DNA of 64,000 nucleotides from Arenimonas oryziterrae DSM 21050 = YC6267 (GCF_000420545.1 NZ_ATVD01000003.1:124001-188000); one strand, 5' to 3'. Positions 45,079 through 56,589 are shown, counted from the stretch's first letter. The notes: generated by a model from the letters alone, not told the origin. Made by a program: numbers and translations.

Positions 45079-47826
45079 ATGTCCCGCCTCGTCCTGATCG
45101 ATGGCTCGTCCTATCTGTATCGCGCCTTCCATGCCCTGCCGCCGCTGACCAGCCCGGACGGGTCGCCGACCGGCGCGCTGTTCGGCATCGTCAACATGCT
45201 GCGGGCGACGCTGAAGGAGCATCCCGACTACACCGCTTTCGTCGTCGATGCGCCCGGGCCGACCTTCCGCGACGCGATGTATCCGCAATACAAGGCGCAG
45301 CGTCCGCCAATGCCCGACGATCTGCGCGCACAAGTCGAGCCGATGATGAAAATCGTCGAGGCGCTAGGCTTCCCGATCCTGCGCGTGGGCGGCGTCGAGG
45401 CCGACGATGTCATCGGCACGCTGGCCCTGCAGGCGCATGCCGAGGGCATCCCGGTGACGATCTCCACCGGCGACAAGGATTTCGCCCAGCTTGTGCGCCC
45501 GGGCATCACCCTGACCAATACGATGACCGGCAGCGTTTACGACGAGGCCAAGGTCGTCGAGAAATTCGGCGTGCGCCCCGACCAGATCGTCGATTACCTG
45601 TCGCTGATGGGCGACACCGTCGACAACGTGCCCGGCGTGGACAAATGCGGGCCGAAAACCGCGGCGAAATGGCTGGCCGAGTACGGCACGCTGGACGCGG
45701 TCATCGCCCACGCCGACCAGGTCGGCGGCAAGATCGGCGAAAACCTGCGCGCGGCGCTGCCGCGCCTGCCGCTGAGTCGCGACTTGGTCACGATCAAGAC
45801 CGATGTGCCGCTTGAGCTCGTGCCGCGGCAACTGGTCCTGCGCGGCCGCGACATCGAGGCCTTACGTGAACTGTTCACGCGCTACGGCTTCCACGCCGCG
45901 CTACGCGAACTCGACGGCGGCACGAGTACGACAGCCGCGCCGGCCGGCAAGGCCAAAGCGTATTTCCCCACCGCGCCGAGCGCCGCCACCGAACTGCCCG
46001 ATGCCGCGCTGTCGGCTCCGGGCGAGTACGAGACGATCCTCACGACGGAACAACTCGCCGCCTGGGTGCAGATCACCCGAGGCGCGGCCTTGTTGTCGTT
46101 CGATACCGAAACCGATTCGCTCGATCCGATGCAGGCCAAACTGGTCGGCATCAGTCTGTGCGTCGAACCCGGTCGCGCCGCCTACCTGCCACTGGGCCAC
46201 GATTTCCCCGGCGCGCCGGCGCAATTGCCGATGGCCGCGGCCCTGGACGCACTGCGCCCGGTGCTCGAGGATCCGGCGACGCCCAAGGTCGGCCAGCATG
46301 GCAAATACGATCTGCATATCCTGCGCCGTCATGGCATCGACGTGCGCGGCTATGCCGAGGACACGATGCTGGAAAGTTTCGTCTGGAACGCCGGCATCCA
46401 GCGCCACGACATGGACTCGCTGGCGACGAAATACCTGGGCTATTCGACCATCAAGTACGAAGAGGTCGCCGGCAAGGGCGCCAAGCAGATCAAGTTCTCG
46501 CAGGTCGCGCTCGATGATGCGACTCGCTACGCCGCTGAGGACGCCGACATCACCCTGCGCCTGCATCGCGTGCTGTCGGCGAAGCTCGCGGGCACGCCGT
46601 CGCTGCAGAAGGTCTATCGCGAGATCGAGATGCCGCTCGTGCCGGTGCTCGAACGCATGGAAGCGACCGGCGTGCTGATCGACGCCGATGAGTTGCGTCG
46701 CCAGAGCAAGGACTTGTCACAGCGCATGCTCGCCGCGCAGCAGCGCGCGACCGAACTGGCCGGGCGCACGTTCAATCTCGACTCGCCCAAGCAGATCGGT
46801 GCATTGCTGTTCGACGAACTCCAGCTCCCGGCGCTGGTGAAAACGCCGACCGGCGCGCCATCGACGAACGAAGAGGCGCTCGAGGCCATCGCCGACCAGC
46901 ACGAGCTGCCGCGCCTGATTCTCGACTATCGCGGCCTGGCGAAACTGCGCAGCACCTACACCGACAAGTTGCCGGAGATGGTCAATCCCGGCACCGGACG
47001 CGTGCATACGAGCTACCACCAGGCCGGCGCCGCGACGGGCCGGCTGAGCTCGAACGATCCGAACCTGCAGAACATCCCGATTCGCACCGAGGACGGTCGC
47101 CGCATCCGCAAGGCCTTCGTCGCGCCGCCGGGACGCAAGATCGTCGCCTGCGACTATTCGCAGATCGAGCTGCGCATCATGGCGCACCTGTCCGAAGACC
47201 CGAACCTGCTCAAGGCATTCTCCGGCGGCCAGGACGTGCATCGTGCGACGGCGGCGGAAGTGTTCGGCGCGAAACTCGAAGACGTCAGCAGCGACCAGCG
47301 TCGCGCCGCGAAGGCGATCAACTTCGGCCTGATGTACGGCATGAGCGCCTTTGGTCTGGCGCGCCAGCTCGGCATCGGCCGCGGCGAAGCGCAGGACTAC
47401 ATCGCCTTGTATTTTTCCCGCTATCCGGGCGTGCGCGACTTCATGGAACGCGTTCGGCAGCAGGCGCGCGAAGATGGCTATGTGGAAACGGTGTTCGGTC
47501 GCCGTCTCTATCTCGCCGAAATCCATTCCAAGAACCAGGGCCAGCGCGCCGGCGCCGAACGCGCGGCGATCAATGCGCCGATGCAGGGCACGGCGGCGGA
47601 CATCATCAAGCGCGCGATGGTTGCGATCGATGAGTGGATCGTGCCGCACGGCGATCGCGCGCTGATGCTGATGCAGGTACACGACGAACTGGTGTTCGAG
47701 GTGAACGCCGATTTCGTCGACACGCTGCTGGTCGAGGTGAAAGCCCGCATGGAGTCGGCGGCGCAGCTGCGCGTGCCGCTGATCGTGGATGCCGGCGTCG
47801 GTGAAAACTGGGATGAGGCGCACTGA
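45079..47826 (+). CDS. polA: DNA polymerase I
   Basis: 915 residues from ATG 45079. The 5' nuclease domain spans 1 to about 290 (LIDGSSYLYRAFHALP, VGGVEADDVIGTLA, STGDKDFAQLV). The 3'-5' proofreading exonuclease keeps its acidic residues (SFDTETDSLDP with D342 and E344; YAAEDADITLRLH). The polymerase has CDYSQIELRIMAHLSEDPNLL, RRAAKAINFGLMYGMSAFGL and QVHDELVFEV. All three activities look intact. It repairs and processes Okazaki fragments. The following intergenic region holds a probable small RNA before convergent hemF. Confidence 0.97.
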   Translation: MSRLVLIDGSSYLYRAFHALPPLTSPDGSPTGALFGIVNMLRATLKEHPDYTAFVVDAPGPTFRDAMYPQYKAQRPPMPDDLRAQVEPMMKIVEALGFPILRVGGVEADDVIGTLALQAHAEGIPVTISTGDKDFAQLVRPGITLTNTMTGSVYDEAKVVEKFGVRPDQIVDYLSLMGDTVDNVPGVDKCGPKTAAKWLAEYGTLDAVIAHADQVGGKIGENLRAALPRLPLSRDLVTIKTDVPLELVPRQLVLRGRDIEALRELFTRYGFHAALRELDGGTSTTAAPAGKAKAYFPTAPSAATELPDAALSAPGEYETILTTEQLAAWVQITRGAALLSFDTETDSLDPMQAKLVGISLCVEPGRAAYLPLGHDFPGAPAQLPMAAALDALRPVLEDPATPKVGQHGKYDLHILRRHGIDVRGYAEDTMLESFVWNAGIQRHDMDSLATKYLGYSTIKYEEVAGKGAKQIKFSQVALDDATRYAAEDADITLRLHRVLSAKLAGTPSLQKVYREIEMPLVPVLERMEATGVLIDADELRRQSKDLSQRMLAAQQRATELAGRTFNLDSPKQIGALLFDELQLPALVKTPTGAPSTNEEALEAIADQHELPRLILDYRGLAKLRSTYTDKLPEMVNPGTGRVHTSYHQAGAATGRLSSNDPNLQNIPIRTEDGRRIRKAFVAPPGRKIVACDYSQIELRIMAHLSEDPNLLKAFSGGQDVHRATAAEVFGAKLEDVSSDQRRAAKAINFGLMYGMSAFGLARQLGIGRGEAQDYIALYFSRYPGVRDFMERVRQQAREDGYVETVFGRRLYLAEIHSKNQGQRAGAERAAINAPMQGTAADIIKRAMVAIDEWIVPHGDRALMLMQVHDELVFEVNADFVDTLLVEVKARMESAAQLRVPLIVDAGVGENWDEAH

Positions 47827-47949
47827 GACTTGGGGGTCACCGCCCGGCGCGCGGGAAAGTCGCTAAACGGCGACTGAATCGCACGAAATCTTAACGGGGC
47901 AGTTCACGAACTTCTCATAGCGCCGATGTTCTGATGCTTGCGACGGATG

Positions 47950-48062
47950 CAACGTCCGTCGTGGATCAACTCCCTCCCCTGAGTGTGATCCCGAAGGAAC
48001 CGACTTTCCCCAGTCGGTTCCAACCCCCGGCCCCGCAAGCTTCCCCTGGCTTGCGGGGCTTT

Positions 48063-48064
<2 letters not shown>
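47950..48064 (+). ncRNA. Small RNA candidate with three C-loop hairpins (sX13-like)
   Basis: Downstream of polA lie three consecutive hairpins, each exposing CCCC in its loop. Hairpin 1 at 47963-47991: GGATCA plus ACTC pair with GAGT and TGATCC (one G bulge), loop CCTCCCCT. Hairpin 2 at 47996-48021: perfect 10-bp stem GGAACCGACT, loop TTCCCC. Hairpin 3 at 48031-48058: perfect 10-bp stem CCCCGCAAGC, loop TTCCCCTG, then a T-run at 48060-48064. This is the layout I recall for Xanthomonas sX13, about 115 nt and also near polA, whose C-rich loops bind G-rich mRNA sites. The 5' end is a guess from that length. An extra 7-bp hairpin sits at 47941-47961. Confidence 0.7.
48031..48064 (+). terminator. 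Intrinsic terminator of the polA-downstream RNA
   Basis: CCCCGCAAGC-(TTCCCCTG)-GCTTGCGGGG followed by CTTTTT. Stem and T-run are textbook on the plus strand. It abuts the hemF stop codon (48063-48065). On the minus strand there is no T-run, so it does not serve hemF. Confidence 0.9.
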
Positions 48065-50014
<1,950 letters not shown>

Positions 50015-50022
50015 GCCCGCGC

Positions 50023-50796
50023 TCAGCGCGGCGCGAGTTCGACCCAGACGGGCGCGTGGTCGCTGGGGCGATCCCAGCTGCGCGGCTCGCGATCGATCAC
50101 CGCCCCGACGCAGCGCGGCCTTAGCGCGTCGCTGATCAACGCAAAATCGATGCGCAGACCCAGGTTGCGACGGAAGCCCGCGGCACGGTAATCCCACCAG
50201 CTGAAATGCCCGCCCTCCTCGTTGTGCAGGCGGAAGCTGTCGTGCAGTCCCAGATCGGCCAGACGGCGCAGAGCAGCGCGTTCCGCGGTCGAGGTGAGAA
50301 TGCTGTCGTCGTTCCAGACCTTGGGATCGTGCACGTCGCGGTCGTCGGGCGCGATGTTGAAATCGCCGAGCACGATGAGTTCGGGATGCGCCTGGATTTC
50401 CTGGGCGAGCCAGCCGTGCACCGCATCGAGCCAGCGCAACTTGTAGTCGTATTTCTCGGTGCCGATGTCCTGGCCGTTGACGACATAGAGGTCGACGATG
50501 CGCACGCCGTCGACGGTCGCGGCGATCACGCGTTTTTGCTCGTCGGCGAATCCGGGAATGCCGATCTGCACGTCGGTGGCCGGCGTGCGGCTCAGGATCG
50601 CCACGCCGTTGTAGGTTTTCTGGCCGGAAAACACGCTGCGATAGCCCAGACCTGCCAGCACGCTGTCGGGAAAACGGCTGTCCTCGAGCTTGGTCTCCTG
50701 CAGCGCGACTACGTCCGGCGCCCGCAGGCGCAACCATTCCTCCAGATGCGGCAGACGCACGTTGAGCGAATTGACGTTCCAGCTGGCGATCTTCAT
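50023..50796 (-). CDS. xth: Exodeoxyribonuclease III
   Basis: 257 residues from ATG at 50794-50796. It is an endonuclease/exonuclease/phosphatase fold protein: MKIASWNVNSLNVRLPHLEEWL, VVALQETKLED with the metal-binding Glu, VVNGQDIGTEKYDYKLRWLD, LGDFNIAPDDRDVHDPKVWN and the C-terminal SDHAPVWVEL with the catalytic His. This is the XthA type, an AP endonuclease in base excision repair downstream of Ung. The upstream part of the frame is antisense to ltaE. It is divergent from ltaE; CGGGAG precedes its start as Shine-Dalgarno. Confidence 0.94.
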   Translation of the reverse strand: MKIASWNVNSLNVRLPHLEEWLRLRAPDVVALQETKLEDSRFPDSVLAGLGYRSVFSGQKTYNGVAILSRTPATDVQIGIPGFADEQKRVIAATVDGVRIVDLYVVNGQDIGTEKYDYKLRWLDAVHGWLAQEIQAHPELIVLGDFNIAPDDRDVHDPKVWNDDSILTSTAERAALRRLADLGLHDSFRLHNEEGGHFSWWDYRAAGFRRNLGLRIDFALISDALRPRCVGAVIDREPRSWDRPSDHAPVWVELAPR

Positions 50797-50944
50797 GACG
50801 ACTCCCGAAGCCCGGCCGCGAGTGTACCTGCGCGACCGGTCGCGATCACGGGCTTCACCCGGACCAAGAACAAGGCAACAATGCCGGTCAGCGCCGGCCA
50901 GCCGACACGGCCGCAGACTGCGCCAGCCCCGAGGATGCCCTGCG

Positions 50945-51958
50945 ATGACTTTTGTCGACCTGCGTAGCGACACGATCACCCGACCGACCGCGGCAATGCG
51001 CGCCGCCGCGACCGATGTGCCCGTCGGCGACGACGTGTTCGGCGAAGATCCGAGCGTCAATGCCTTGCAGGAACGCCTCGCCGACGAACTCGGTTTCGCG
51101 GCCGGCCTGTTCGTCGCCAGCGGCACGCAATCGAATCTGCTCGCCCTGATGGCGCATTGCGAACGCGGCGACGAATACCTGGTCGGCAGCGAGGCGCATA
51201 CCTACAAATATGAGGGGGGTGGCGCCGCCGTGCTCGGCTCGATCCAGCCGCAACCGATTCCACAGGCGCCGGACGGCACGCTACCCCTCGATCTGGTCGC
51301 GAAAGCGGTCAAACCGCTCGGCGATCCCCATTTCGCGCGCTCGAAACTGCTCGCTCTGGAGAACACCTGGGGTGGCCGGGTCTTGCCGCAGGACTATCTC
51401 GCGAAAGCGCGTGAGCTCGCGCACCGCAAGGGCTTGGCCATCCATCTCGATGGCGCGCGCCTGTTCAATGCCGCGGTCGCCGACGGCGTGCCCGCACGTG
51501 CCATCGCGCAGCATTTCGACAGCGTTTCGGTATGTTTTTCCAAAGGGCTGGGCGCACCGATCGGTTCGATGCTGCTCGGCAGCGAGGAGCTTATCGCCAA
51601 GGCTCGGCGTTGGCGCAAGGTCGTGGGTGGCGGCTGGCGTCAGGCGGGTAGCCTCGCCGCGATGGTCAACTACGCACTCGATCATCACGTCGCGCGCCTG
51701 GCCGAGGATCATCGGCGCGCGCGTGAACTCGCCGACGCCCTGCGCGCCCTGCCGGGCCTGAGCATCGACGGTCCGCATACGAACATGGTCTTCGTCACGC
51801 CGGCCGCCGAGCGTGTTCCGGCCCTGGATGCGCATCTGGCCGCGCAGGGCATTCGCGTGTTCCCCGGCGGAACGAGCAAGCGTCTGGTCCTGCATCTGGA
51901 TGTCGACGACGCCGGCGTGCAGCGCACGATCGCCGCGTTCCGAAGTTTTTTCGTCTGA
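50945..51958 (+). CDS. ltaE: Low-specificity L-threonine aldolase
   Basis: 337 residues from ATG 50945; GAGGA precedes the start. It is a fold-type I PLP enzyme: DLRSDTITRPTAAMRAAA, VGDDVFGEDPSVNALQ, SGTQSNLLALM, SEAHTYKYEGGG, HLDGARLFNAAVA and SVCFSKGLGAPIGS, with PLP lysine K200. It cleaves threonine or allo-threonine to glycine and acetaldehyde. The DHA2 exporter gene begins on the opposite strand right after its stop with no gap, so the two genes converge without a visible terminator. Confidence 0.93.
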   Translation: MTFVDLRSDTITRPTAAMRAAATDVPVGDDVFGEDPSVNALQERLADELGFAAGLFVASGTQSNLLALMAHCERGDEYLVGSEAHTYKYEGGGAAVLGSIQPQPIPQAPDGTLPLDLVAKAVKPLGDPHFARSKLLALENTWGGRVLPQDYLAKARELAHRKGLAIHLDGARLFNAAVADGVPARAIAQHFDSVSVCFSKGLGAPIGSMLLGSEELIAKARRWRKVVGGGWRQAGSLAAMVNYALDHHVARLAEDHRRARELADALRALPGLSIDGPHTNMVFVTPAAERVPALDAHLAAQGIRVFPGGTSKRLVLHLDVDDAGVQRTIAAFRSFFV

Positions 51959-53383
51959 CTACAGTACGCCCGGCTCCTGCCCGGGCGTTGGTGCCGCGTC
52001 GGACGGCGCGCGCCGCGCCATTTCCGCGCCGGCATCGCGCGGCAGGCGCCACAACCACCAGGCCGAACTGGCCGAAATCGCCGCGACCACGAAGAACGCG
52101 ATCGTGAAGTTCACCGAGGCCATGGCTGGCGTGCCGGTGACATCGCCCGCCAGTTGCAGCGCGTATCCGCCGATCGCCACGCCCAGACTCAGCGAGAGCT
52201 GCTGCATCATGCCCGACAGACTGCTCGCCTGGCCCATGCGCGGCGAGGACACCTCGGCGTAGCTGATCGCATTGAAACTGGTGAACTGCAGCGACCGCAG
52301 ACAGCCGCCGAACAACAACACGGCCATGATCAGCGGCGCGGGTGTGTCGGCGCGGAACAGGCCGTAGCTGCCGAGCACCGCCGACGCGATCAGCGCATTG
52401 ACCATGAGTACGCGACGAAAGCCCCAGCGCTGCAGGATGCGCGTGGCAATGGTCTTCATGAACATCGCACCGACCGCCGACACGAAGGTCAACAGGCCCG
52501 ACTGCAGCGGAGTGAGACCGAAGCCCAGTTGCAGCATCAGCGGCAGCAGGAACGGCGTCGCGCCGATGCCGATGCGGAACAGACTGCCGCCCACGGTGCC
52601 GGCAAAAAACGTCGGCAAGGCGAACAGTTTCAGATCCAGCAAGGGGTGCGGATGCCGACGCGCATGCCAGACATACATCGCCAGCGCGATCAGCCCGGCG
52701 CTCGAGCAGACGATCGAAAGACCCGTCGAGACCAGATGCCGTCCCAGCGTGGAGAATCCGAACAGCGCCAGGCCCAGGCCCAGGCCCGAATACGCGAAGC
52801 CGAGCCAGTCGAGCGGCGGCGCGATCTCGCGCACGTCGGGAATGAAGCGCCGTCCAAGCGCGATGCCCAGCAGGCCCATCGGAATATTGATCAGGAAGAT
52901 CCAGCGCCAGTCGAAATACGTCGTGATAAACCCGCCCAGCGGCGGTCCGACCATGGGTCCGACCAAGGCCGGGATCGTGAGGTAGCTCATGACCTGCAAG
53001 AGCTCGGACTTCGGCACCGTGCGCAACAGCACCAATCGCCCGACCGGCACCATCATCGCGCCGCCCAGCCCCTGCAGGAAGCGCGCGGCGACCATTTGCG
53101 CCAGGGTGTTGCTGGCCGCACACGCGAGTGAGCCGAGCAGGAACACGGCGATCGCGGCAGTGAAGATGTTGCGCGCGCCGAACCGGTCCGCGACCCAGCC
53201 GCTGACCGGGATGAAGATCGCCAGGCTGATCAGATAGGTCGTCAGCGCGAGCTTGAGCGCGATCGGCTCCACGGCCAGGTCGCTGGCGATTGCCGGCAGC
53301 GAGGTCGCGATGACCGTGGAATCCATGTTTTCGATGAACAGCGCACAGGCCACGATCATCGGGAGCAGGAATTTCTGGCTCAC
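51959..53383 (-). CDS. DHA2-type MFS drug efflux transporter
   Basis: 474 residues from GTG at 53381-53383. About 14 hydrophobic segments. MFS motifs are NMDSTVIATSLPAIASDL in TM1 (motif D1 of the 14-TM DHA2 group), GWVADRFGARNIF (motif A) and FLQGLGGAMMVPVGRL (motif C region), then VGPPLGGFITTYFDWRWIFLINIP. EmrB/QacA-like proteins export hydrophobic drugs with proton influx. A MarR-GNAT fusion gene is divergent, and an operator-like palindrome lies between them (53496-53513), so the pair is probably regulator and target. No EmrA-type adaptor gene is adjacent. Confidence 0.9.
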   Translation of the reverse strand: MSQKFLLPMIVACALFIENMDSTVIATSLPAIASDLAVEPIALKLALTTYLISLAIFIPVSGWVADRFGARNIFTAAIAVFLLGSLACAASNTLAQMVAARFLQGLGGAMMVPVGRLVLLRTVPKSELLQVMSYLTIPALVGPMVGPPLGGFITTYFDWRWIFLINIPMGLLGIALGRRFIPDVREIAPPLDWLGFAYSGLGLGLALFGFSTLGRHLVSTGLSIVCSSAGLIALAMYVWHARRHPHPLLDLKLFALPTFFAGTVGGSLFRIGIGATPFLLPLMLQLGFGLTPLQSGLLTFVSAVGAMFMKTIATRILQRWGFRRVLMVNALIASAVLGSYGLFRADTPAPLIMAVLLFGGCLRSLQFTSFNAISYAEVSSPRMGQASSLSGMMQQLSLSLGVAIGGYALQLAGDVTGTPAMASVNFTIAFFVVAAISASSAWWLWRLPRDAGAEMARRAPSDAAPTPGQEPGVL

Positions 53384-53472
53384 GCGGGTAGGGCCAGGGC
53401 GGGGGTCGGGACGGGGGGCATCGGGGCTAGCCTCACTGATGGCCCGGGCCGGCGCAAGGCGGGGCCAGGCCC

Positions 53473-53513
53473 TTGTCAGGGACAGGCCATTGATTTATGT
53501 TAGTACTTACATA
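53473..53513 (+). promoter_or_regulatory. Promoter with overlapping palindromic operator for the MarR-GNAT gene
   Basis: TTGTCA (53473-53478), a 17-nt spacer and TATGTT (53496-53501) form a sigma-70 promoter. Over the -10 lies an 18-bp palindrome, TATGTTAGTACTTACATA at 53496-53513, symmetric except for one pair of T/T positions. MarR dimers bind such short palindromes, so autorepression is likely. The exporter on the other strand begins 112 nt away. Confidence 0.65.
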
Positions 53514-53530
53514 ATTGCTATCGCACGTCC

Positions 53531-54478
53531 ATGAACTTCCTCGAATCCCAGGGCGCCCTCGCCCTCGCCAGCCGCCTCAAGAGCCTGAGCGACCGCTGCT
53601 TCGACGCCGTCGACCAGATCTACCGCGAGCACGGCACCGAGCTGCAGTCGCGCTGGTTCCCGCTGCTGCGCCTGCTGCAGGAGCAGGGTCCGCAGACCGT
53701 CGGCGACGCGGCGCGCGCGCTCGCGCAGACGCATTCGGCCGTCAGCCAGCTGGCGACCAAACTCGTGCGCGCCGGCTGGTTGCACGAAGGCAGCGGCAGC
53801 GATCGCCGCCAGCGCGTGCTCGCGCTGACCGAAAAAGCCGAAACGCAACTCAATGCCGCGCGACCGCTGTGGCAGGTGCTGCAAGGCAGCGTCGAAGCGC
53901 GCATCGCCGCAAGCGGCGTCGATCTGCTGCAGGCCCTGTCGACGATCGAGGCGGGCCTGAGCGCGCAGCCGCTACCGGCGGAAGTCGCCGGCCGCCTGGG
54001 TCGCGAGGAAGTAAACGCCGTGCGCATCGTGCCGTTCGCGCCGGCGCTGCGCGAACATTTCTATCGCCTCAATGCCGAATGGCTGAGCAAGTACTACCGC
54101 ATCGAGCCGATCGACCATGCGGTGCTGTCGGATCCGGAAAAACACATCCTTGCACCCGGCGGCGCGATCTTCTTCGCCGTACTCGGCGACGAGGTGCTCG
54201 GCACCTGCGCGCTCATGCCCGAGGCGCCCGGCGTGTTCGAGCTGACCAAGATGGCGGTGACCGAACGTCGGCAGGGCCTGGGCATCGGTCGCCGGCTACT
54301 GCAGGCGACGATCGAGGAATTCCGCCGCCTCGGCGGCCGCGAATTGTTCCTGGAATCGCAGCGCCGCCTGCAGGCCGCGCTGAAGTTGTACGAGCGCATG
54401 GGCTTCGAGATGCAGCCGGGCACCAAGCCCGGCTCGCACTACCAGCGTGCCGATGTCTACATGATCTACCGCGGCTAG
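53531..54478 (+). CDS. MarR-type regulator fused to a GNAT acetyltransferase
   Basis: 315 residues from ATG 53531. Residues 1-145 are a MarR winged helix: RWFPLLRLLQEQGPQTVGDAARAL, then recognition-helix region THSAVSQLATKLVRAGWLHEG and wing GSDRRQRVLALTEK. Residues about 160-315 are a GNAT domain: FFAVLGDEVLGTCALMP, ELTKMAVTERRQGLGIGRRLL with the RRQGLGIGR acetyl-CoA loop, and KLYERMGFEM. MarR-GNAT fusions are known in many bacteria, usually with unclear substrate. It is divergent from the DHA2 exporter and probably represses itself and that gene through the palindrome upstream. Confidence 0.92.
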   Translation: MNFLESQGALALASRLKSLSDRCFDAVDQIYREHGTELQSRWFPLLRLLQEQGPQTVGDAARALAQTHSAVSQLATKLVRAGWLHEGSGSDRRQRVLALTEKAETQLNAARPLWQVLQGSVEARIAASGVDLLQALSTIEAGLSAQPLPAEVAGRLGREEVNAVRIVPFAPALREHFYRLNAEWLSKYYRIEPIDHAVLSDPEKHILAPGGAIFFAVLGDEVLGTCALMPEAPGVFELTKMAVTERRQGLGIGRRLLQATIEEFRRLGGRELFLESQRRLQAALKLYERMGFEMQPGTKPGSHYQRADVYMIYRG

Positions 54479-54482
54479 CGGG

Positions 54483-56528
54483 TCAGGCCGCGAGGCCGTG
54501 ACTGCGCAGCAAGGCCTCGGGCTCGGGCTCGCGACCGCGGAACGCGACGAAACTTTCCAGCGCCGGACGCGAACCACCGACGGCGAGAATCTCGCGCCGG
54601 TAACGCGCGCCGGTCTCGGCATCGAACACGCCGTTTTCTTCGAATGCGGCGAAGGCATCGGCGCTCAGCACTTCTGCCCACAGATAGCTGTAGTACCCGG
54701 CCGCATAGCCGCCGCTGAAAATATGCGTGAACGCATGCGGGAAGCGGTGCCAGGACGGCGGCCGGATCACCGCGACTTCGGCGCGGACTTCGTCGAGCAA
54801 TTCGAGCGTACGCGGACCGCGCGCGGGATCGAATTCCAGGTGCAGGCGGAAATCGAACAACGCGAACTCCAGCTGCCGCACGAGGAACAGGCCGGCGTGG
54901 AAATGCCGTGCCGCAAGCATTTTCTGGTACAGCGCCTCGGGCAGGATCTCGCCCGTCTGCCAGTGGCGCGCGAACGCGTTGAGCGCCTCGCGCTGCCAGC
55001 CGAAGTTCTCCATGAACTGGCTCGGCAATTCCACCGCATCCCATTCCACGCCATTGATGCCGCCGACGCTCGGCCAGCGCACCTCGGTGAGCAGGTGATG
55101 CAGGCCGTGGCCGAATTCGTGGAACAGGGTCAGCACGTCGTTGTGCGTGAGCAGCGAAGGCTTGTCGTCGGTCCCAGCCGAGAAGTTGCAAGTCAGATAA
55201 GCAACCGGCTTGCGTGCTTGCGTACCCTCGCCCAAGGGCGCCCGGCAGACATCCATCCACGCGCCGCCCCGCTTTCCGCTGCGCGCGAAATGATCCAGGT
55301 ACACGCCGGCGCGCACGCCGCCGTCGGCATCGATCACATCGAAGAACTGCACGTCGGGATGCCAGGCCTCAACCTCGCGCCGCTCCACCAGGCGCACGCC
55401 GAAGACGCGCTCGGTCAGCGCGAACAGGCCGGCCATGACCTGCGGCAGCGGGAAGTACGGCTTGATGTCTTCCTCGGAAAAATCGAAACGCCGTTCGCGC
55501 AGCTTTTCGCTCGCGTACGACACGTCCCAGGGTTGCAGGTCGGCGATGCCCAGTTCGCTCGCGGCGAACGCACGCAACGCCGCCAGCTCGCGCTCGGCGA
55601 CCGGCCGCGCTTTCGCGGCGAGATCGTGCAGGAAACCCAGCACGCGCTCCGGTGTGCCCGCCATCTTGTCGGTCAGCGACAGATGCGCACTCGATGCGAA
55701 GCCGAGCAGTTGCGCGGCCTCATGGCGCAGCGCGAGCAGTTGGCCGATGCGCGCGGAATTGTCGTGCGCGCGATCGCCCGGGCCCTGGTCGGAGGCACGC
55801 GTGTTGTAGGCGGTGTACACGTCCTCGCGCAGCGCGCGATCGTCCGCAAAGGTCAGGATCGCCTGCACGACCGGACCCTTGAGCGTCGCGAGCCAGCCGT
55901 CGACCTGCTTGTCCTTGGCCGCATGTGCGAGCATCGCGCGCGCCGAATCGGGCAGGCCGGCAAGTTCGGCCGCAGTGACTGGGCGCGTCCACGCGTCGGT
56001 CGCATCGAGCACGGCTTCCTCGAAACCGGTCTGGATGCGGCTGAGTTCGTTGTGGATGTCGCGGAAGCGCGAGCGCTGCGGTTCTTCGAGCGCGACGCCG
56101 GACAGACGGAAGCCACGCAGGCTGTCGTCGATGAGCGTGCGCTGCGCGCGATCGAGACCGGCGAAGGCCGGCGCATCACGCAGCGCCTGCACGGCCTCGA
56201 ACAGCGCGCGGTTCTGGCCCAGGGCGGTGCCGTGTTCGGTGATCTTTTCCAGCGCCGCGGCGTAAGCCTCGCGCAGCGCGGGCGAATCCTTGACCCCGTG
56301 CAGATGCGAGGCCGGCGAGAACGTCCGTCCGAGGCGTTCTTCCAAGGCCTCCAGCGGGGCGATCAGCGAGGGAAAATCCCTTGCCTCGGGATCGGCCGTC
56401 AGGCGATCGACGGCGGCCTGATAGTCGTCCAGCACGGTTTCGACGGCGGGGAGGACATGTTCGGGCGCGATGCGCGCGAAGGCGGGGAGCTCGCCATCGG
56501 CGAGCAGGGGATTTTCGGTCGGATTCAT
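54483..56528 (-). CDS. prlC: Oligopeptidase A (M3 family zinc metallopeptidase)
   Basis: 681 residues from ATG at 56526-56528, which matches the usual 680 of PrlC; the longer frame adds 10 residues without support. The zinc site is FHEFGHGLHH with H470, E471 and H474, and the third ligand lies in GVEWDAVELPSQFMENF. NPLLADGELPAFARIAPEHV is the conserved N-terminus. It degrades signal peptides and other oligopeptides in the cytosol. A GC hairpin with a bulge (56538-56578) sits between it and the upstream lipoprotein gene. Confidence 0.94.
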   Translation of the reverse strand: MNPTENPLLADGELPAFARIAPEHVLPAVETVLDDYQAAVDRLTADPEARDFPSLIAPLEALEERLGRTFSPASHLHGVKDSPALREAYAAALEKITEHGTALGQNRALFEAVQALRDAPAFAGLDRAQRTLIDDSLRGFRLSGVALEEPQRSRFRDIHNELSRIQTGFEEAVLDATDAWTRPVTAAELAGLPDSARAMLAHAAKDKQVDGWLATLKGPVVQAILTFADDRALREDVYTAYNTRASDQGPGDRAHDNSARIGQLLALRHEAAQLLGFASSAHLSLTDKMAGTPERVLGFLHDLAAKARPVAERELAALRAFAASELGIADLQPWDVSYASEKLRERRFDFSEEDIKPYFPLPQVMAGLFALTERVFGVRLVERREVEAWHPDVQFFDVIDADGGVRAGVYLDHFARSGKRGGAWMDVCRAPLGEGTQARKPVAYLTCNFSAGTDDKPSLLTHNDVLTLFHEFGHGLHHLLTEVRWPSVGGINGVEWDAVELPSQFMENFGWQREALNAFARHWQTGEILPEALYQKMLAARHFHAGLFLVRQLEFALFDFRLHLEFDPARGPRTLELLDEVRAEVAVIRPPSWHRFPHAFTHIFSGGYAAGYYSYLWAEVLSADAFAAFEENGVFDAETGARYRREILAVGGSRPALESFVAFRGREPEPEALLRSHGLAA

Positions 56529-56537
56529 ACCAACAAC

Positions 56538-56578
56538 ATGGCGCGTGGCCGGCGGCAATTCAAGCCGGCCCGCGCCAT
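56538..56578 (-). terminator. GC-rich hairpin between DUF6491 gene and prlC
   Basis: ATGGCGCG-T-GGCCGGC (56538-56553) pairs with GCCGGCC-CGCGCCAT (56564-56578), a 15-bp stem with one T bulge and a 10-nt loop. On the minus strand GTTGTTGG follows, so it could end the DUF6491 transcript, although the T-run is poor. It ends 10 nt before the prlC start and could also be part of its leader. Confidence 0.5.
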
Positions 56579-56589
56579 CGGTCGCGCGA

